Of a DNA stretch of 64,000 nt, positions 36,761 through 45,123 are shown one piece after another (the first letter of the stretch is position 1; every line of letters begins with the position of its first letter). A model generated the notes under the pieces. The model made no database searches, was not told where the DNA came from, and saw only the letters and a list, made by a program, of their open reading frames with translations. The DNA comes from Spirochaetia bacterium (GTDB taxonomy: Bacteria; Spirochaetota; UBA4802; UBA5550): positions 38,937 through 102,936 of the forward strand of contig VFJS01000088.1 in assembly GCA_009885955.1 (NCBI GenBank), written 5' to 3'. The position numbers and the translations under genes were made by a program.

Positions 36761-37949
36761 ATATATGGACCTGGCCCTGAGGATCGCCTTTGATAACATT
36801 GGGAATACATCACCCAATCCCTCTGTGGGGGCTGTTATCGTTAAAAACAATAATGTACTTTCTACAGGCGGGACCTCGGAATACGGTTCCGATCACGCCG
36901 AAGTGGTTTCAATAAAGAATGCAGCGGAGAAGGGAATAGACATCAGGGGCGCGGAAATGTATGTATCCCTGGAACCCTGTGATCACCATGGAAACACCCC
37001 GCCTTGTACTGAGGCAATAATAAAAGCCGGTATTTCAAAAGTATATATCCCCATCTGCGATCCCAACCCCATTGTCTGCTTCAAGGGGACGGCCAGGCTG
37101 AAAAATGCCGGAGTGGATGTTGAAGTCCTCACTGATTATTCATCAGCTGCGGGGGATCTTATACGGCCCTTTGAAAAATTTATATTTCATAAAAAACCCT
37201 TTGTTATTAGTAAAAGCGCCATGACCCTGGACGGCAGGATTGCAGCCATGAGCGGAGATTCCAAATGGATCTCATCGGTGAATCTGCGTTATATAGCTCA
37301 CAGGCTGAGGGCCAAGGTAGATGCGGTAATAGTGGGGAAAAATACATTTTTAAAAGATAATCCGGCATTGAATGTGAGGCTCTGCTCCTTTGACAATAGT
37401 GTCAGGGACAGGTTTTCCAGCGGAGATATCAGCCTGTCAGGAAGAAAAAATTTTTTCCTGACAGGGCTCCTTAATTTTACTATTCAATCAAAAAGGGATC
37501 CGCTTAGAGTTATTGTCGGGCTCCCTGAAACTGTTGATCCCGGCAGCAATGTCTTCAATGATAACAATTATATTATTTTTGCCAGGGAGAAGGAGTATGA
37601 AAGGTACATGAAGGGGGGAACTTTCATCCCGGATTTGAACATTGTAAAAAACACCGGAACTGATCCGGACGGGGAAATAGAATTTATCCTTACTCACCTT
37701 GCCGGGAAAGGCATTATGTGCGCGCTTCTTGAGGGCGGGAGCGCCCTTGCCGGTTCCTTTCTTGATGCCGGTGCAATTGACCAGTTTATATATATCATTG
37801 TACCGATGATAGCAGGGAATGGTTTATCACCCCTGAATTCAAGAGGCCATGAGAAGATATCGGAATCACACCATCTCCATGATATCACCATTGCCCTTAT
37901 TGATGATGAGATACTCTATTCCGGGTACAGCGAATCAAAACAGGGCTGA
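36744..37949 (+). CDS. ribD: Bifunctional riboflavin deaminase/reductase RibD
   Basis: A 401-residue protein. I chose ATG at 36744 (GGGAAGAG just upstream) over an earlier in-frame ATG. The deaminase domain has zinc ligands His51 (HAEV), Cys79 (EPCDHHG) and Cys88 (PPCTEA), with Glu53 as the proton shuttle. The reductase domain follows from about residue 145 (SKSAMTLDGRIA, LLEGGSALAGSFL). It performs the second and third steps of riboflavin synthesis. No FMN riboswitch is seen before it. It overlaps the preceding gene and is followed by ribE after 15 bases. Confidence 0.95.
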   Translation: MIINSKYMDLALRIAFDNIGNTSPNPSVGAVIVKNNNVLSTGGTSEYGSDHAEVVSIKNAAEKGIDIRGAEMYVSLEPCDHHGNTPPCTEAIIKAGISKVYIPICDPNPIVCFKGTARLKNAGVDVEVLTDYSSAAGDLIRPFEKFIFHKKPFVISKSAMTLDGRIAAMSGDSKWISSVNLRYIAHRLRAKVDAVIVGKNTFLKDNPALNVRLCSFDNSVRDRFSSGDISLSGRKNFFLTGLLNFTIQSKRDPLRVIVGLPETVDPGSNVFNDNNYIIFAREKEYERYMKGGTFIPDLNIVKNTGTDPDGEIEFILTHLAGKGIMCALLEGGSALAGSFLDAGAIDQFIYIIVPMIAGNGLSPLNSRGHEKISESHHLHDITIALIDDEILYSGYSESKQG

Positions 37950-37964
37950 AGCAAGGAGATACAT

Positions 37965-38618
37965 ATGTTTACAGGGATAATAGAAGAAACCGGCAGTGTA
38001 AGGGGAATATCAAAATCGGGCGATGGATATCTCCTTGAAATTGTTTCTGAACTGGTCTTGGAGGGCACGAAGATCGGCGATTCCATAAGCATCAACGGGG
38101 CATGCCAGACAGTAACCAGAATGGGAAAGGGGAGTTTTTCTGTTTTTGTTTCAAAAATTACACACAGTGTCACAACACTTGGCGCATTTAACGCAGGAAA
38201 AAAAGTGAACCTGGAGCGCGCTGTTCAGCCTTCAGGAAGGCTCGGCGGGCACATAGTACAGGGCCATGTGGACGGCATAGGGCGGATTGCCGGCCTGAAA
38301 AAGGACAATAGCGGAATTGAGGCCTTCGTTGCTGTTGAAGGGAATTTGAATAAATACCTGGTGGAGAAAGGCTCAGTAGCCATTGACGGTATTTCTCTTA
38401 CCGTGGTATCTCTCACAGAAAAGGGGGCCGGAATTTATTTGATACCGGAAACCGTGAAGAGTACCACGGCATCTGAATGGAAGTCAGGTGATACAGTGAA
38501 TATAGAAACTGACATACTTGCAAAATATGTGGAGAGGATGCTTCTGTTCGGCAGGGATAGGGAAAATAAAGGAAAGGATATAAAAAGTATGCTCATGGAT
38601 GAAGGTTTTTTATCCTGA
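37965..38618 (+). CDS. ribE: Riboflavin synthase alpha chain
   Basis: A 217-residue protein with the two-fold lumazine-binding repeat: MFTGIIEETGSV and SINGACQTV in the first half, GHIVQGHVDGIG and SIAIDGISLTV-like VAIDGISLTVV in the second. It converts two lumazine molecules to riboflavin. The start is ATG with AAGGAGA upstream. A terminator follows the stop. ribBA and ribH are not in this cluster. Confidence 0.95.
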   Translation: MFTGIIEETGSVRGISKSGDGYLLEIVSELVLEGTKIGDSISINGACQTVTRMGKGSFSVFVSKITHSVTTLGAFNAGKKVNLERAVQPSGRLGGHIVQGHVDGIGRIAGLKKDNSGIEAFVAVEGNLNKYLVEKGSVAIDGISLTVVSLTEKGAGIYLIPETVKSTTASEWKSGDTVNIETDILAKYVERMLLFGRDRENKGKDIKSMLMDEGFLS

Positions 38619-38625
38619 AAATTCC

Positions 38626-38649
38626 CTTCAAAGATTGAAGATTTTTTTA
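38626..38649 (+). terminator. Terminator of the sec-rib unit
   Basis: CTTCAA and TTGAAG form a 6-bp stem with a three-base loop, followed by ATTTTTTTA. It overlaps the stop codon of the convergent minus-strand oxidoreductase gene. Confidence 0.5.
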
Positions 38650-39710
38650 ATATCAATTAATCCGATGTCCACGGGGAGATCTATTTTTTTTCCTTTCAGA
38701 TGTGAAGATAAATATATCCCGTGAATTGCTTCCAATGCCCTGTATCCGTCAAGACCGGAAGATTCAACTTCACTGGACCTGCCGTTCAGTATTTTCCCGG
38801 CCTCGGCATACATTCTTCTGAAACAGCCGGTCCGGTCATATTTTGGGAAGGGCCTTTCCTCCAGGTCCATGAAACCCAGGTAGTACCTGGATGTGCGCCT
38901 CATGAATAGCTTTTCGTAGCCGTTGCCGATAATAATTTTCCCTTCAGTTCCTGATATTTCAAGCTCAAATACAAAGTATTTCCGTCCCCCGCCAGCTTCC
39001 AGGAAGATATCAGTGTCGTCCTCAGTTTTTAACCAGGCCACAGCCCTGTCCTCGAATCCCCTGGTTCTCCCGGTTCTCTGGAACTCCCCGGTGACCGATT
39101 TTATCTCTCCGAAAAGAAACCGTATGATGTCAATAAGGTGTGTACCATCGTGGAGGAGCGGCCCCCCCCCCATTTCAATCCTGCTTCCGGCGCTGTGGCC
39201 GCCGGTCAGAATAGACGCATGGACTGTTTTGATTTCGCCTATTTTCCCTTCGTGTATGAGCGATCTCACTTTCCTGTACCGGCCGTCATACCTCCTTTCA
39301 TGGTTGATGATAAGGCTGACCCTGTTTTTTCTGCATGAGTTTATCAGTTCCCCGGCTTTTTTTAAATCATGGGCAATCGGTTTTTCAAGAACGATAACCT
39401 TTGCGCCGCAGGCTGAAGCATGCATTCCTATTACATGATGAGTATCCGTCCACGTAGATATGATCACCATCCCGGGTCTAACTTCATCTAAAAGATTTCT
39501 GTAATCGTCATGGAGATTTTTTTCATGTATCGACGCGGCCTGCCCGAACTCAGCCAGCCTCTCCCTGTTAATGTCACAGGCATGAGTTATTTTCAGCCCG
39601 GCAGAGCCGGCCCCTCCAAGGTGTGTGCATGGCTTGTTTCTCAGGGGATCATTTTCCAGCAGGAACCCTATTCTGCCGCAGCCAATGAGGGCGATTCTAT
39701 TTTTCTTCAT
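38628..39710 (-). CDS. Gfo/Idh/MocA-family NAD(P)-dependent oxidoreductase
   Basis: A 360-residue protein. An N-terminal Rossmann fold opens with ALIGCGRIG, and EKPIAHDLKKAGEL (about residues 100-113) is the conserved lysine/proline motif of the family; HDGTHLIDIIRF supplies the active-site His region. Substrates are usually sugars or their derivatives, and none can be assigned here. It begins 11 bases after the stop of glnA, so the two form an operon. No good Shine-Dalgarno is seen, which fits translational coupling. Confidence 0.85.
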   Translation of the reverse strand: MKKNRIALIGCGRIGFLLENDPLRNKPCTHLGGAGSAGLKITHACDINRERLAEFGQAASIHEKNLHDDYRNLLDEVRPGMVIISTWTDTHHVIGMHASACGAKVIVLEKPIAHDLKKAGELINSCRKNRVSLIINHERRYDGRYRKVRSLIHEGKIGEIKTVHASILTGGHSAGSRIEMGGGPLLHDGTHLIDIIRFLFGEIKSVTGEFQRTGRTRGFEDRAVAWLKTEDDTDIFLEAGGGRKYFVFELEISGTEGKIIIGNGYEKLFMRRTSRYYLGFMDLEERPFPKYDRTGCFRRMYAEAGKILNGRSSEVESSGLDGYRALEAIHGIYLSSHLKGKKIDLPVDIGLIDIKKIFNL

Positions 39711-39721
39711 TGCAGAATTGT

Positions 39722-41038
39722 TTAAAGTTTGGGCAGGTACTCATTAATCTCAAAATCGGTTATAAAGCTGTTGTATCTGTCCATCTCATAGATCTTATTT
39801 TCTATGAACTTTTTATGTATATAACTGCCAAGCGTCTCCTTCATGAGTTCGCTCTTTTCAAAGTTGTCGATGGACCTGTTTATATCAGTAGTAATTTTGC
39901 TGAATTTTTTCGAGATTTCATGGTCATGGGTGTCATGTATGTCCATGGGTTCCGGGAGCTTGTATTTTTCTTCAATGCCTTTTAAACCAGAAGCGAGCAT
40001 GACGGAAAATGCCAGGTATGGGTTGCATGCCGGATCCGGGTTCCTGAGCTCAATCCTCATTGATTCAGGCTTGCCGGGTTTGCACTGGGGTACCCGGATC
40101 ATGGTCTTGGGGGAGTTGGTGCTCCATGCGATATGTGTTGGCGATTCAAACCCCTGGATGAGCCTCTTATATGAGTTTACCCACTGGTTTGTTATGGCAA
40201 TATATTCATGGGAATGGGTAAGAAGACCGGCAATGAATCTTTCGCATGTTTCCGAGATATGATTTTTTTTTGAACTGTCGAAAAAGATATTTCTGTCGCC
40301 GTCAAAAAGCGACTGATGGATGTGGAGACCGGAACCATTCTGGTCAGCCATCGGCTTGGGCATGAAGGATGCATAGATGTTATTTATCTGGCCAATCTCC
40401 TTGGCGATGAGTTTGAAAGTCATGATGTTATCTGCTGTTGACAGCGCATCGGAGTGCCTCAGGTCAATCTCATGCTGGCTGTAGGAAACTTCATGATGGG
40501 ATGAAAGGACATCTATCCCCATCTTTTCCAGCGTGAGAACGGTCTGTCTCCTGTAGTCCGATGCCAGGTCCAGCGGCGTAAGGTCAAAGTACCCGCCCTT
40601 GTCCAGTATTTCAGGACATGATGAGTTTTTAAAAAAGAAGAATTCAATTTCAGGACCTGTATAGAAGGTTAACCCCTTTTCCGAAGCCTTTTCAAGATTT
40701 TTTTTCAGAATATACCTGGGATCGCCTTCAAAGGGGGTCATGTCAACAAGATGTATGTCGCAGAACATCCTGGCCACGGCATCCTCCTGTGGCCTCCATG
40801 GCAGGATTCGGAAAGTGGACGGATCGGGGAAAGCAATCATCTCCCTTTCGTCGGACCGTACATATCCCTGAAGGGTTGAACCGTCAAACCTAACTCCTTC
40901 CAGAAGGGCATCTTCAAGCTCGCTGATGGTTATGGAAAAACTTTTCAGAAATCCCAGGATATCGGTAAACCAGAGCCTTATGAACTTAACCTGCTTCTCC
41001 GAAGCATGCTTTAAAATAAAGTCGATGTCCTTAACCAT
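39722..41038 (-). CDS. glnA: Glutamine synthetase, type I (short form)
   Basis: A 438-residue protein. The GS beta-grasp and catalytic domains are recognisable: RFDGSTLQGYV, FYTGPEIEFFFF (metal ligands), NGSGLHIHQSL, and PQCKPGKPESMRIELRNPDPACNPYLA near the C-terminal part. The length fits the short, alpha-type GSI. I do not see the adenylylation tyrosine segment of long GSI-beta enzymes. It makes glutamine from glutamate and ammonia. An inverted-repeat element lies just upstream, and the Gfo/Idh gene follows directly. Confidence 0.93.
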   Translation of the reverse strand: MVKDIDFILKHASEKQVKFIRLWFTDILGFLKSFSITISELEDALLEGVRFDGSTLQGYVRSDEREMIAFPDPSTFRILPWRPQEDAVARMFCDIHLVDMTPFEGDPRYILKKNLEKASEKGLTFYTGPEIEFFFFKNSSCPEILDKGGYFDLTPLDLASDYRRQTVLTLEKMGIDVLSSHHEVSYSQHEIDLRHSDALSTADNIMTFKLIAKEIGQINNIYASFMPKPMADQNGSGLHIHQSLFDGDRNIFFDSSKKNHISETCERFIAGLLTHSHEYIAITNQWVNSYKRLIQGFESPTHIAWSTNSPKTMIRVPQCKPGKPESMRIELRNPDPACNPYLAFSVMLASGLKGIEEKYKLPEPMDIHDTHDHEISKKFSKITTDINRSIDNFEKSELMKETLGSYIHKKFIENKIYEMDRYNSFITDFEINEYLPKL

Positions 41039-41077
41039 GTATTCATTATCTCCTCTTTGGGGTTGAGTGAAAAGTCA

Positions 41078-41126
41078 GCCACGGAGACACAGAGAGTGAG
41101 CTGACGTAACTTCGTGTCTCTGTGGC
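41078..41126. repeat. Short inverted-repeat element, cacagag family
   Basis: GCCACGGAGACAC (41078-41090) and GTGTCTCTGTGGC (41114-41126) are inverted with 12 of 13 matches and a 23-base loop. The words are those of the element at 7494-7689. It lies about 40 bases upstream of glnA. Confidence 0.75.
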
Positions 41127-41210
41127 AATTTTTAATTTTTAGAAATTGCCAATTCTGATTTTCCCAAATGTTTCTGCTTGAAATTGAACATTTTATTTTC
41201 CCGGGATTCA

Positions 41211-42170
41211 TTATTTCATATTGATTAGAATAATCAAGAGAGTAATGATGATAAAAAGAAAGAGTAACATTATCAGGGTGCCCTTGGTAAAGATGGGGGT
41301 TTTCTCGGAAAAATTGGTACTTTCTCCGCCTTTGGGTTTTTTTCTGAGAATAATATCTTCATCAATAGCCGGGTCATACATTCTGAGTTTAACCTGCTTT
41401 TCATTCTCATATGCCTTGCCGTATACTCCGGGGGCTATTTTAGTCATGATCTCAAGCGGATCCTTTCTGTCATTGCCTGCCTTTATATCAATTATTTCAG
41501 CCGGTATGGGGAGAATTTCCTTGTCCCTCCTTATTCCGAGGTCATCAATTATATAATTCGCCCTGTCACCACCGGGCCTGATCTTTATCATGATCCTGTC
41601 GCCGATTTTAAGATTATAAATGGGTTTCCCCTTTACCGGGGAAAGAATCAGGTCGATTAATATAATATTTGCAACCGGGGATGCAGATTTATTGTCATCC
41701 TCCTTCTTCTCCTCTACCGGTTTGTTTCTATTCAGCTTGATTTCTTCGAAGTCCCTGGCCGGGATTTCATCGATCATGGTATCAACCTGTATGCTGGTTT
41801 CATGGAAAATTTTATAAATCTGATTAAAAATCAGGGTTTCCATCTCTTTCAGATTATTATTGTAAGCAAACTCATAAATCTGGGTTATGCTTTTCAAATC
41901 ACTGGAAAAATTGTTAAAATGAGCGGTAAGAGAAGCAGTCATGCTGTTATTATACTGCCCCTTCAATTTAATGTCAGTTATGGATCCATCATATATATCC
42001 CAAGCGGTATTCAATTCAATATTATAAATGTCCGGATATGTGGAAACAATCAGGTTGAATGAATCGAATTCTTTTTTATTATTCAGGACAATTAAAATCT
42101 GTCCGTAAATATTCGATTTGTCCGATTTAAACCGGGCTTTTATGATGAGAATTATATCTTCTGAAACCAT
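41211..42170 (-). CDS. Tail-anchored orphan protein
   Basis: A 319-residue protein without signal peptide. Residues 1-150 form an alpha/beta region (MVSEDIILIIKARFKSDKSN), a charged linker of Lys/Glu/Asp lies around residues 155-165, and residues 170-285 form a beta-rich domain (LKIGDRIMIKIRPGG). A single hydrophobic helix (LIMLLFLFIIITLLIILIN) sits at the extreme C-terminus, so most of the protein would face the cytoplasm. I recognise no family. Divergent from the gene at 42533. Confidence 0.6.
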   Translation of the reverse strand: MVSEDIILIIKARFKSDKSNIYGQILIVLNNKKEFDSFNLIVSTYPDIYNIELNTAWDIYDGSITDIKLKGQYNNSMTASLTAHFNNFSSDLKSITQIYEFAYNNNLKEMETLIFNQIYKIFHETSIQVDTMIDEIPARDFEEIKLNRNKPVEEKKEDDNKSASPVANIILIDLILSPVKGKPIYNLKIGDRIMIKIRPGGDRANYIIDDLGIRRDKEILPIPAEIIDIKAGNDRKDPLEIMTKIAPGVYGKAYENEKQVKLRMYDPAIDEDIILRKKPKGGESTNFSEKTPIFTKGTLIMLLFLFIIITLLIILINMK

Positions 42171-42253
42171 AATTGAATTAGAATTCCTGAATAGTGTATG
42201 CTGCTTAAAGGTAAAATTTTATGTAAAATAATGTTTGAACATAAATCAATTTT

Positions 42254-42430
42254 ATGATCAAATCCTCTTGTTTAATGATTATTTTAGTCACGCAATGTTT
42301 ATGTGTCAATAGAAAAAAAAAAGAGGAAATAAAATCTCAGGAATGCTTTGCCGAATATAATGAAATAGTGTTTGTATTACCTGTACCGTTACCCGTGTTT
42401 TTAAAGAAATATTTTAAAGGCATCTGTTGA
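42254..42430 (+). CDS. Possible small exported peptide (58 residues), low confidence
   Basis: In the 362-base gap between 42171 and 42532, an ATG at 42254 opens a 58-codon frame. It has a hydrophobic N-terminus (SSCLMIILVTQCLC), a basic/acidic middle (RKKKEEIK) and a hydrophobic Pro-rich end (VFVLPVPLPVFL). There is no Shine-Dalgarno. The cysteine context does not fit a clean lipobox. It may be chance. Confidence 0.2.
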   Translation: MIKSSCLMIILVTQCLCVNRKKKEEIKSQECFAEYNEIVFVLPVPLPVFLKKYFKGIC

Positions 42431-42532
42431 ATTAAGACAATTTATTGGTTGATTTTAATGATTTTTTAAACGATATATACTATATCAAAAAAGTCTTGTT
42501 TTAAATTGAATATTGTTTTAAAATGCGTATAA

Positions 42533-43045
42533 ATGGCTAAAAGTAAAAAAGAAATTAAAGAGGGCAGTCTTGAGCCTGAAAGTAACATTGATGACGCTTA
42601 CTATTATGGAGAAGAGAGGGGCGGGGCAATATCCCCGGGGTTTACAAGGGCCATAGTCACTATAGCAGTGCTGTTAATTGCAGCATTCATTATTTTTAAT
42701 ATCACTTACGGAAGAAGGGCTGTAATGCTGATTTCGAAAACAGAGATTGAGTCCCTTGACAAGGAAAGTGAAAATGATGATTTCAGGATATATGACAGGG
42801 TATATTTTCTCATCGGGAGAAAGTATGGCGCGTTGGATGCCGGATTGGTTATGATCAAGATAGAAAAAAAAAGCTATGGGAATTTTAAAAAATACAAGAA
42901 TATCAGCTTTGAAGTTGATGCTGATTTCAGAAAAATTAATACGTATATCCCCGGTGAATATTTTAAAAGTCCGGGCAGGTACAGGATAAAGGCGCTCCTT
43001 GACAGTTCAACCATTTCAGAAAGGGAAGTTACTTTCAGGGAATAG
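42533..43045 (+). CDS. Single-pass membrane protein of unknown function
   Basis: A 170-residue protein with a charged cytoplasmic N-terminus (MAKSKKEIKEGSLEPESNIDD), one helix at about residues 40-58 (AIVTIAVLLIAAFIIFNI) and an extracytoplasmic beta-rich domain. I recognise no motif. No strong Shine-Dalgarno precedes the ATG. It is the first of a co-directional set with the genes at 43080, 44377 and 44740. Confidence 0.6.
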   Translation: MAKSKKEIKEGSLEPESNIDDAYYYGEERGGAISPGFTRAIVTIAVLLIAAFIIFNITYGRRAVMLISKTEIESLDKESENDDFRIYDRVYFLIGRKYGALDAGLVMIKIEKKSYGNFKKYKNISFEVDADFRKINTYIPGEYFKSPGRYRIKALLDSSTISEREVTFRE

Positions 43046-43079
43046 CGCCTCTATATTTATTATTTAAAAGGGATCTGTT

Positions 43080-44372
43080 ATGAAACAAAAAAATTTTTTT
43101 CTCGCTGGATTAATATGTGTAATAATTTTTGGCGCAGGAAAGATTGACCATCTCCAATCTTTTACTGACCAGACAAACACCGAAAAAATGATAAAGGAAA
43201 ATAAACATTTCATAGAGTTTATCAATATCACGGTGACCAACTTCGGGGATGATAAAAAGGAACAATTCGCAAACGCTTACGGAAAACATTTTAATGGCGA
43301 GGTCGCCTATCTCCAGTCCGATTATGTGCGGGCATATAAGAGGATTTATTCTTCACAGGGAGTGATGGTGAAATTATATCAGGACATGCTGAAGAATAAA
43401 TATCTTGAAGATTCAAAGGACATTCTGGACAAACTGGCCCCGAATATCATCAGATCGAAAAACACAAAGGCCAAGCACTATCTTACGCTGGGGTACAGGG
43501 ACAGGACGCTTGGATGGAACCAGTACACAGAGGGTGATGCAACGAATCCGAAACAGTTTCATTTAAAGCTCTTCAAATTCGAGGAGGCCATTAAAATGGC
43601 AAGGAGGGCCAAGAGATACGGATTCCTCGCATTGCATGAAAGCCAGAGCCTTGAGGTAAAGAGAAAAATATTCAACCTGCTTCTGAAAAAAGAAAAGGAG
43701 GGGGGGAATCCATTCTATAACAGGTTCCTTGATTTGAAAGACGACCAGATGATTGATGAGATCAATAAGAATTTTACTGAAACTGACAAGACAACTAAGG
43801 ATGGGAGCAAGGATACGGGAAAGGAGATATCAAAAGATACCGGGAAGGAGACTGTTAAAGGCTCTGTGAAAGACGGGGAAAAGCTGTCCATGGCAGAGGA
43901 CGAAACCTATGAAAATTTCATCCAGAGAACCGTAAGATATAAGAAGGAGAGAATGCTCGCTAGAAATATGATGAACCTGGAGCTTGACAAAGCAGAGTAT
44001 GAGATTAAACTGTATGTAAAGGATTATAACTATAAGCTCATGACATCCACTTTTGAAGTCCTTTCAAGCGAGGAGAAAAAGGAGAAGTCTGATATCCCCT
44101 TTGATTTCAACTCGTTGAAGGTTCATCTTCTTGACAATTATCTCAGGATGTCCAAGGAATCGGCATTGAATGGAATAGTAAGCAAAGTAAAAGTCGAGGA
44201 TGACCTGGAAAATAAGGAAAAGAGTAAAAAAGATACTGAAAGTGTTGAGGAAAAGAAGGGAGACACAAAGGAAAAGGGAACAGCGGTAGATACTGATAAA
44301 AAAGATAAGAACAAGGGTGTTGAATCTGAGTCGGATAAAAAATCTGAAAAAAAAGGTGATGATAAAAAGTAG
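43080..44372 (+). CDS. Exported helical protein with Lys/Asp/Glu-rich disordered tail
   Basis: A 430-residue protein. A signal peptide (residues 1-25) precedes an ordered helical region (about 30-235). A disordered stretch with repeats such as KDTGKE follows near 240-275, then another helical region, and a C-terminal low-complexity tail rich in KKD and KKG words from about 375 on. I recognise no family. AAGGGAT precedes the ATG. It is 4 bases from the PDZ lipoprotein. Confidence 0.6.
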   Translation: MKQKNFFLAGLICVIIFGAGKIDHLQSFTDQTNTEKMIKENKHFIEFINITVTNFGDDKKEQFANAYGKHFNGEVAYLQSDYVRAYKRIYSSQGVMVKLYQDMLKNKYLEDSKDILDKLAPNIIRSKNTKAKHYLTLGYRDRTLGWNQYTEGDATNPKQFHLKLFKFEEAIKMARRAKRYGFLALHESQSLEVKRKIFNLLLKKEKEGGNPFYNRFLDLKDDQMIDEINKNFTETDKTTKDGSKDTGKEISKDTGKETVKGSVKDGEKLSMAEDETYENFIQRTVRYKKERMLARNMMNLELDKAEYEIKLYVKDYNYKLMTSTFEVLSSEEKKEKSDIPFDFNSLKVHLLDNYLRMSKESALNGIVSKVKVEDDLENKEKSKKDTESVEEKKGDTKEKGTAVDTDKKDKNKGVESESDKKSEKKGDDKK

Positions 44373-44376
44373 CGGT

Positions 44377-44739
44377 ATGCATCTTATAAGAAAAAAAATT
44401 ATTTTAATATATTTTATTGCATTTTTCTCATTGGAGTGCGGTAAAGATGGTGAACATGGGTTACTGGGAATTCAAGTTCCAGTCGGTGACGGCAAGGTGA
44501 GCGAGTCATCGCCTTTTATTGTTACCGGTGTGTACATGGACAGCCCTGCATATAAGGAGGGGATAAAGCCTGATGATATTATCATCCAGATAAATGATAT
44601 TAAAATTGAGAATGGCATGGTCTACGATCACATTTACAAAAAACTGCTCCTGGGAAGGCCTGGTGAAAAAGTCAGGATTATTATAAAGAGGAAGGACAAG
44701 CAGTTAATCTTTCATGTAACCAGGTCTAAAAAATTTTAG
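44377..44739 (+). CDS. PDZ-domain lipoprotein
   Basis: A 120-residue protein starting at ATG 44377. A signal peptide ends in the lipobox FSLEC (Cys22). The remainder is a single PDZ domain: GVYMDSPAYKEGIKPDDIIIQINDIKI is the carboxylate-loop and following strands, and RPGEKVRIIIKRKDKQ the last strands. There is no protease domain, so it would bind a C-terminus or other peptide in the periplasm. It follows the helical protein by 4 bases. Confidence 0.75.
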   Translation: MHLIRKKIILIYFIAFFSLECGKDGEHGLLGIQVPVGDGKVSESSPFIVTGVYMDSPAYKEGIKPDDIIIQINDIKIENGMVYDHIYKKLLLGRPGEKVRIIIKRKDKQLIFHVTRSKKF

Positions 44740-44832
44740 ATGAAAAAATTTATATGGAGAATTATTGCAGTATATTCCATTGTAATTACAATTTTTGTAC
44801 TGATGGATATAATTTACTGGTTTTTTTATTGA
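44740..44832 (+). CDS. Small membrane peptide (30 residues)
   Basis: ATG at 44740 follows the TAG of the PDZ gene without a gap and opens a 30-codon frame with one hydrophobic helix (IIAVYSIVITIFVLMDIIY) and basic N-terminus (MKKFIWR). The direct abutment suggests translational coupling. Whether it is expressed is not shown by the sequence. Confidence 0.4.
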   Translation: MKKFIWRIIAVYSIVITIFVLMDIIYWFFY

Positions 44833-45123
44833 TAGTGAATATCTAATATATGGAGCAGGTTTAATTCCCCATGAAAGCAGTCTAGTGCCCAGCCGTTTTT
44901 CTAATCCAATTATAAGTCAGCTATATCATGTCAATGGCGTTTCTAAAAATTATAAATTTTACCTGTACTTGTCCCTTCAGGGGAACCACGTACTTTAATT
45001 ATTTGACGATCCCATAAATTAATTATAAATTTCAGATAAATTATGTAGACTTTCATTTAAAAAATTATTACTTTCAGTTATGAAATCTTTTGATACTATT
45101 TTACAGGTCTGAAAACGAGGAAT
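44833..45123. promoter_or_regulatory. AT-rich intergenic region with a putative promoter
   Basis: TTGACG (45003-45008) and TATAAA (45024-45029) with a 15-base spacer lie about 95 bases before the FecR/PEGA gene. The rest is AT-rich and holds no gene I can support. Confidence 0.35.
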
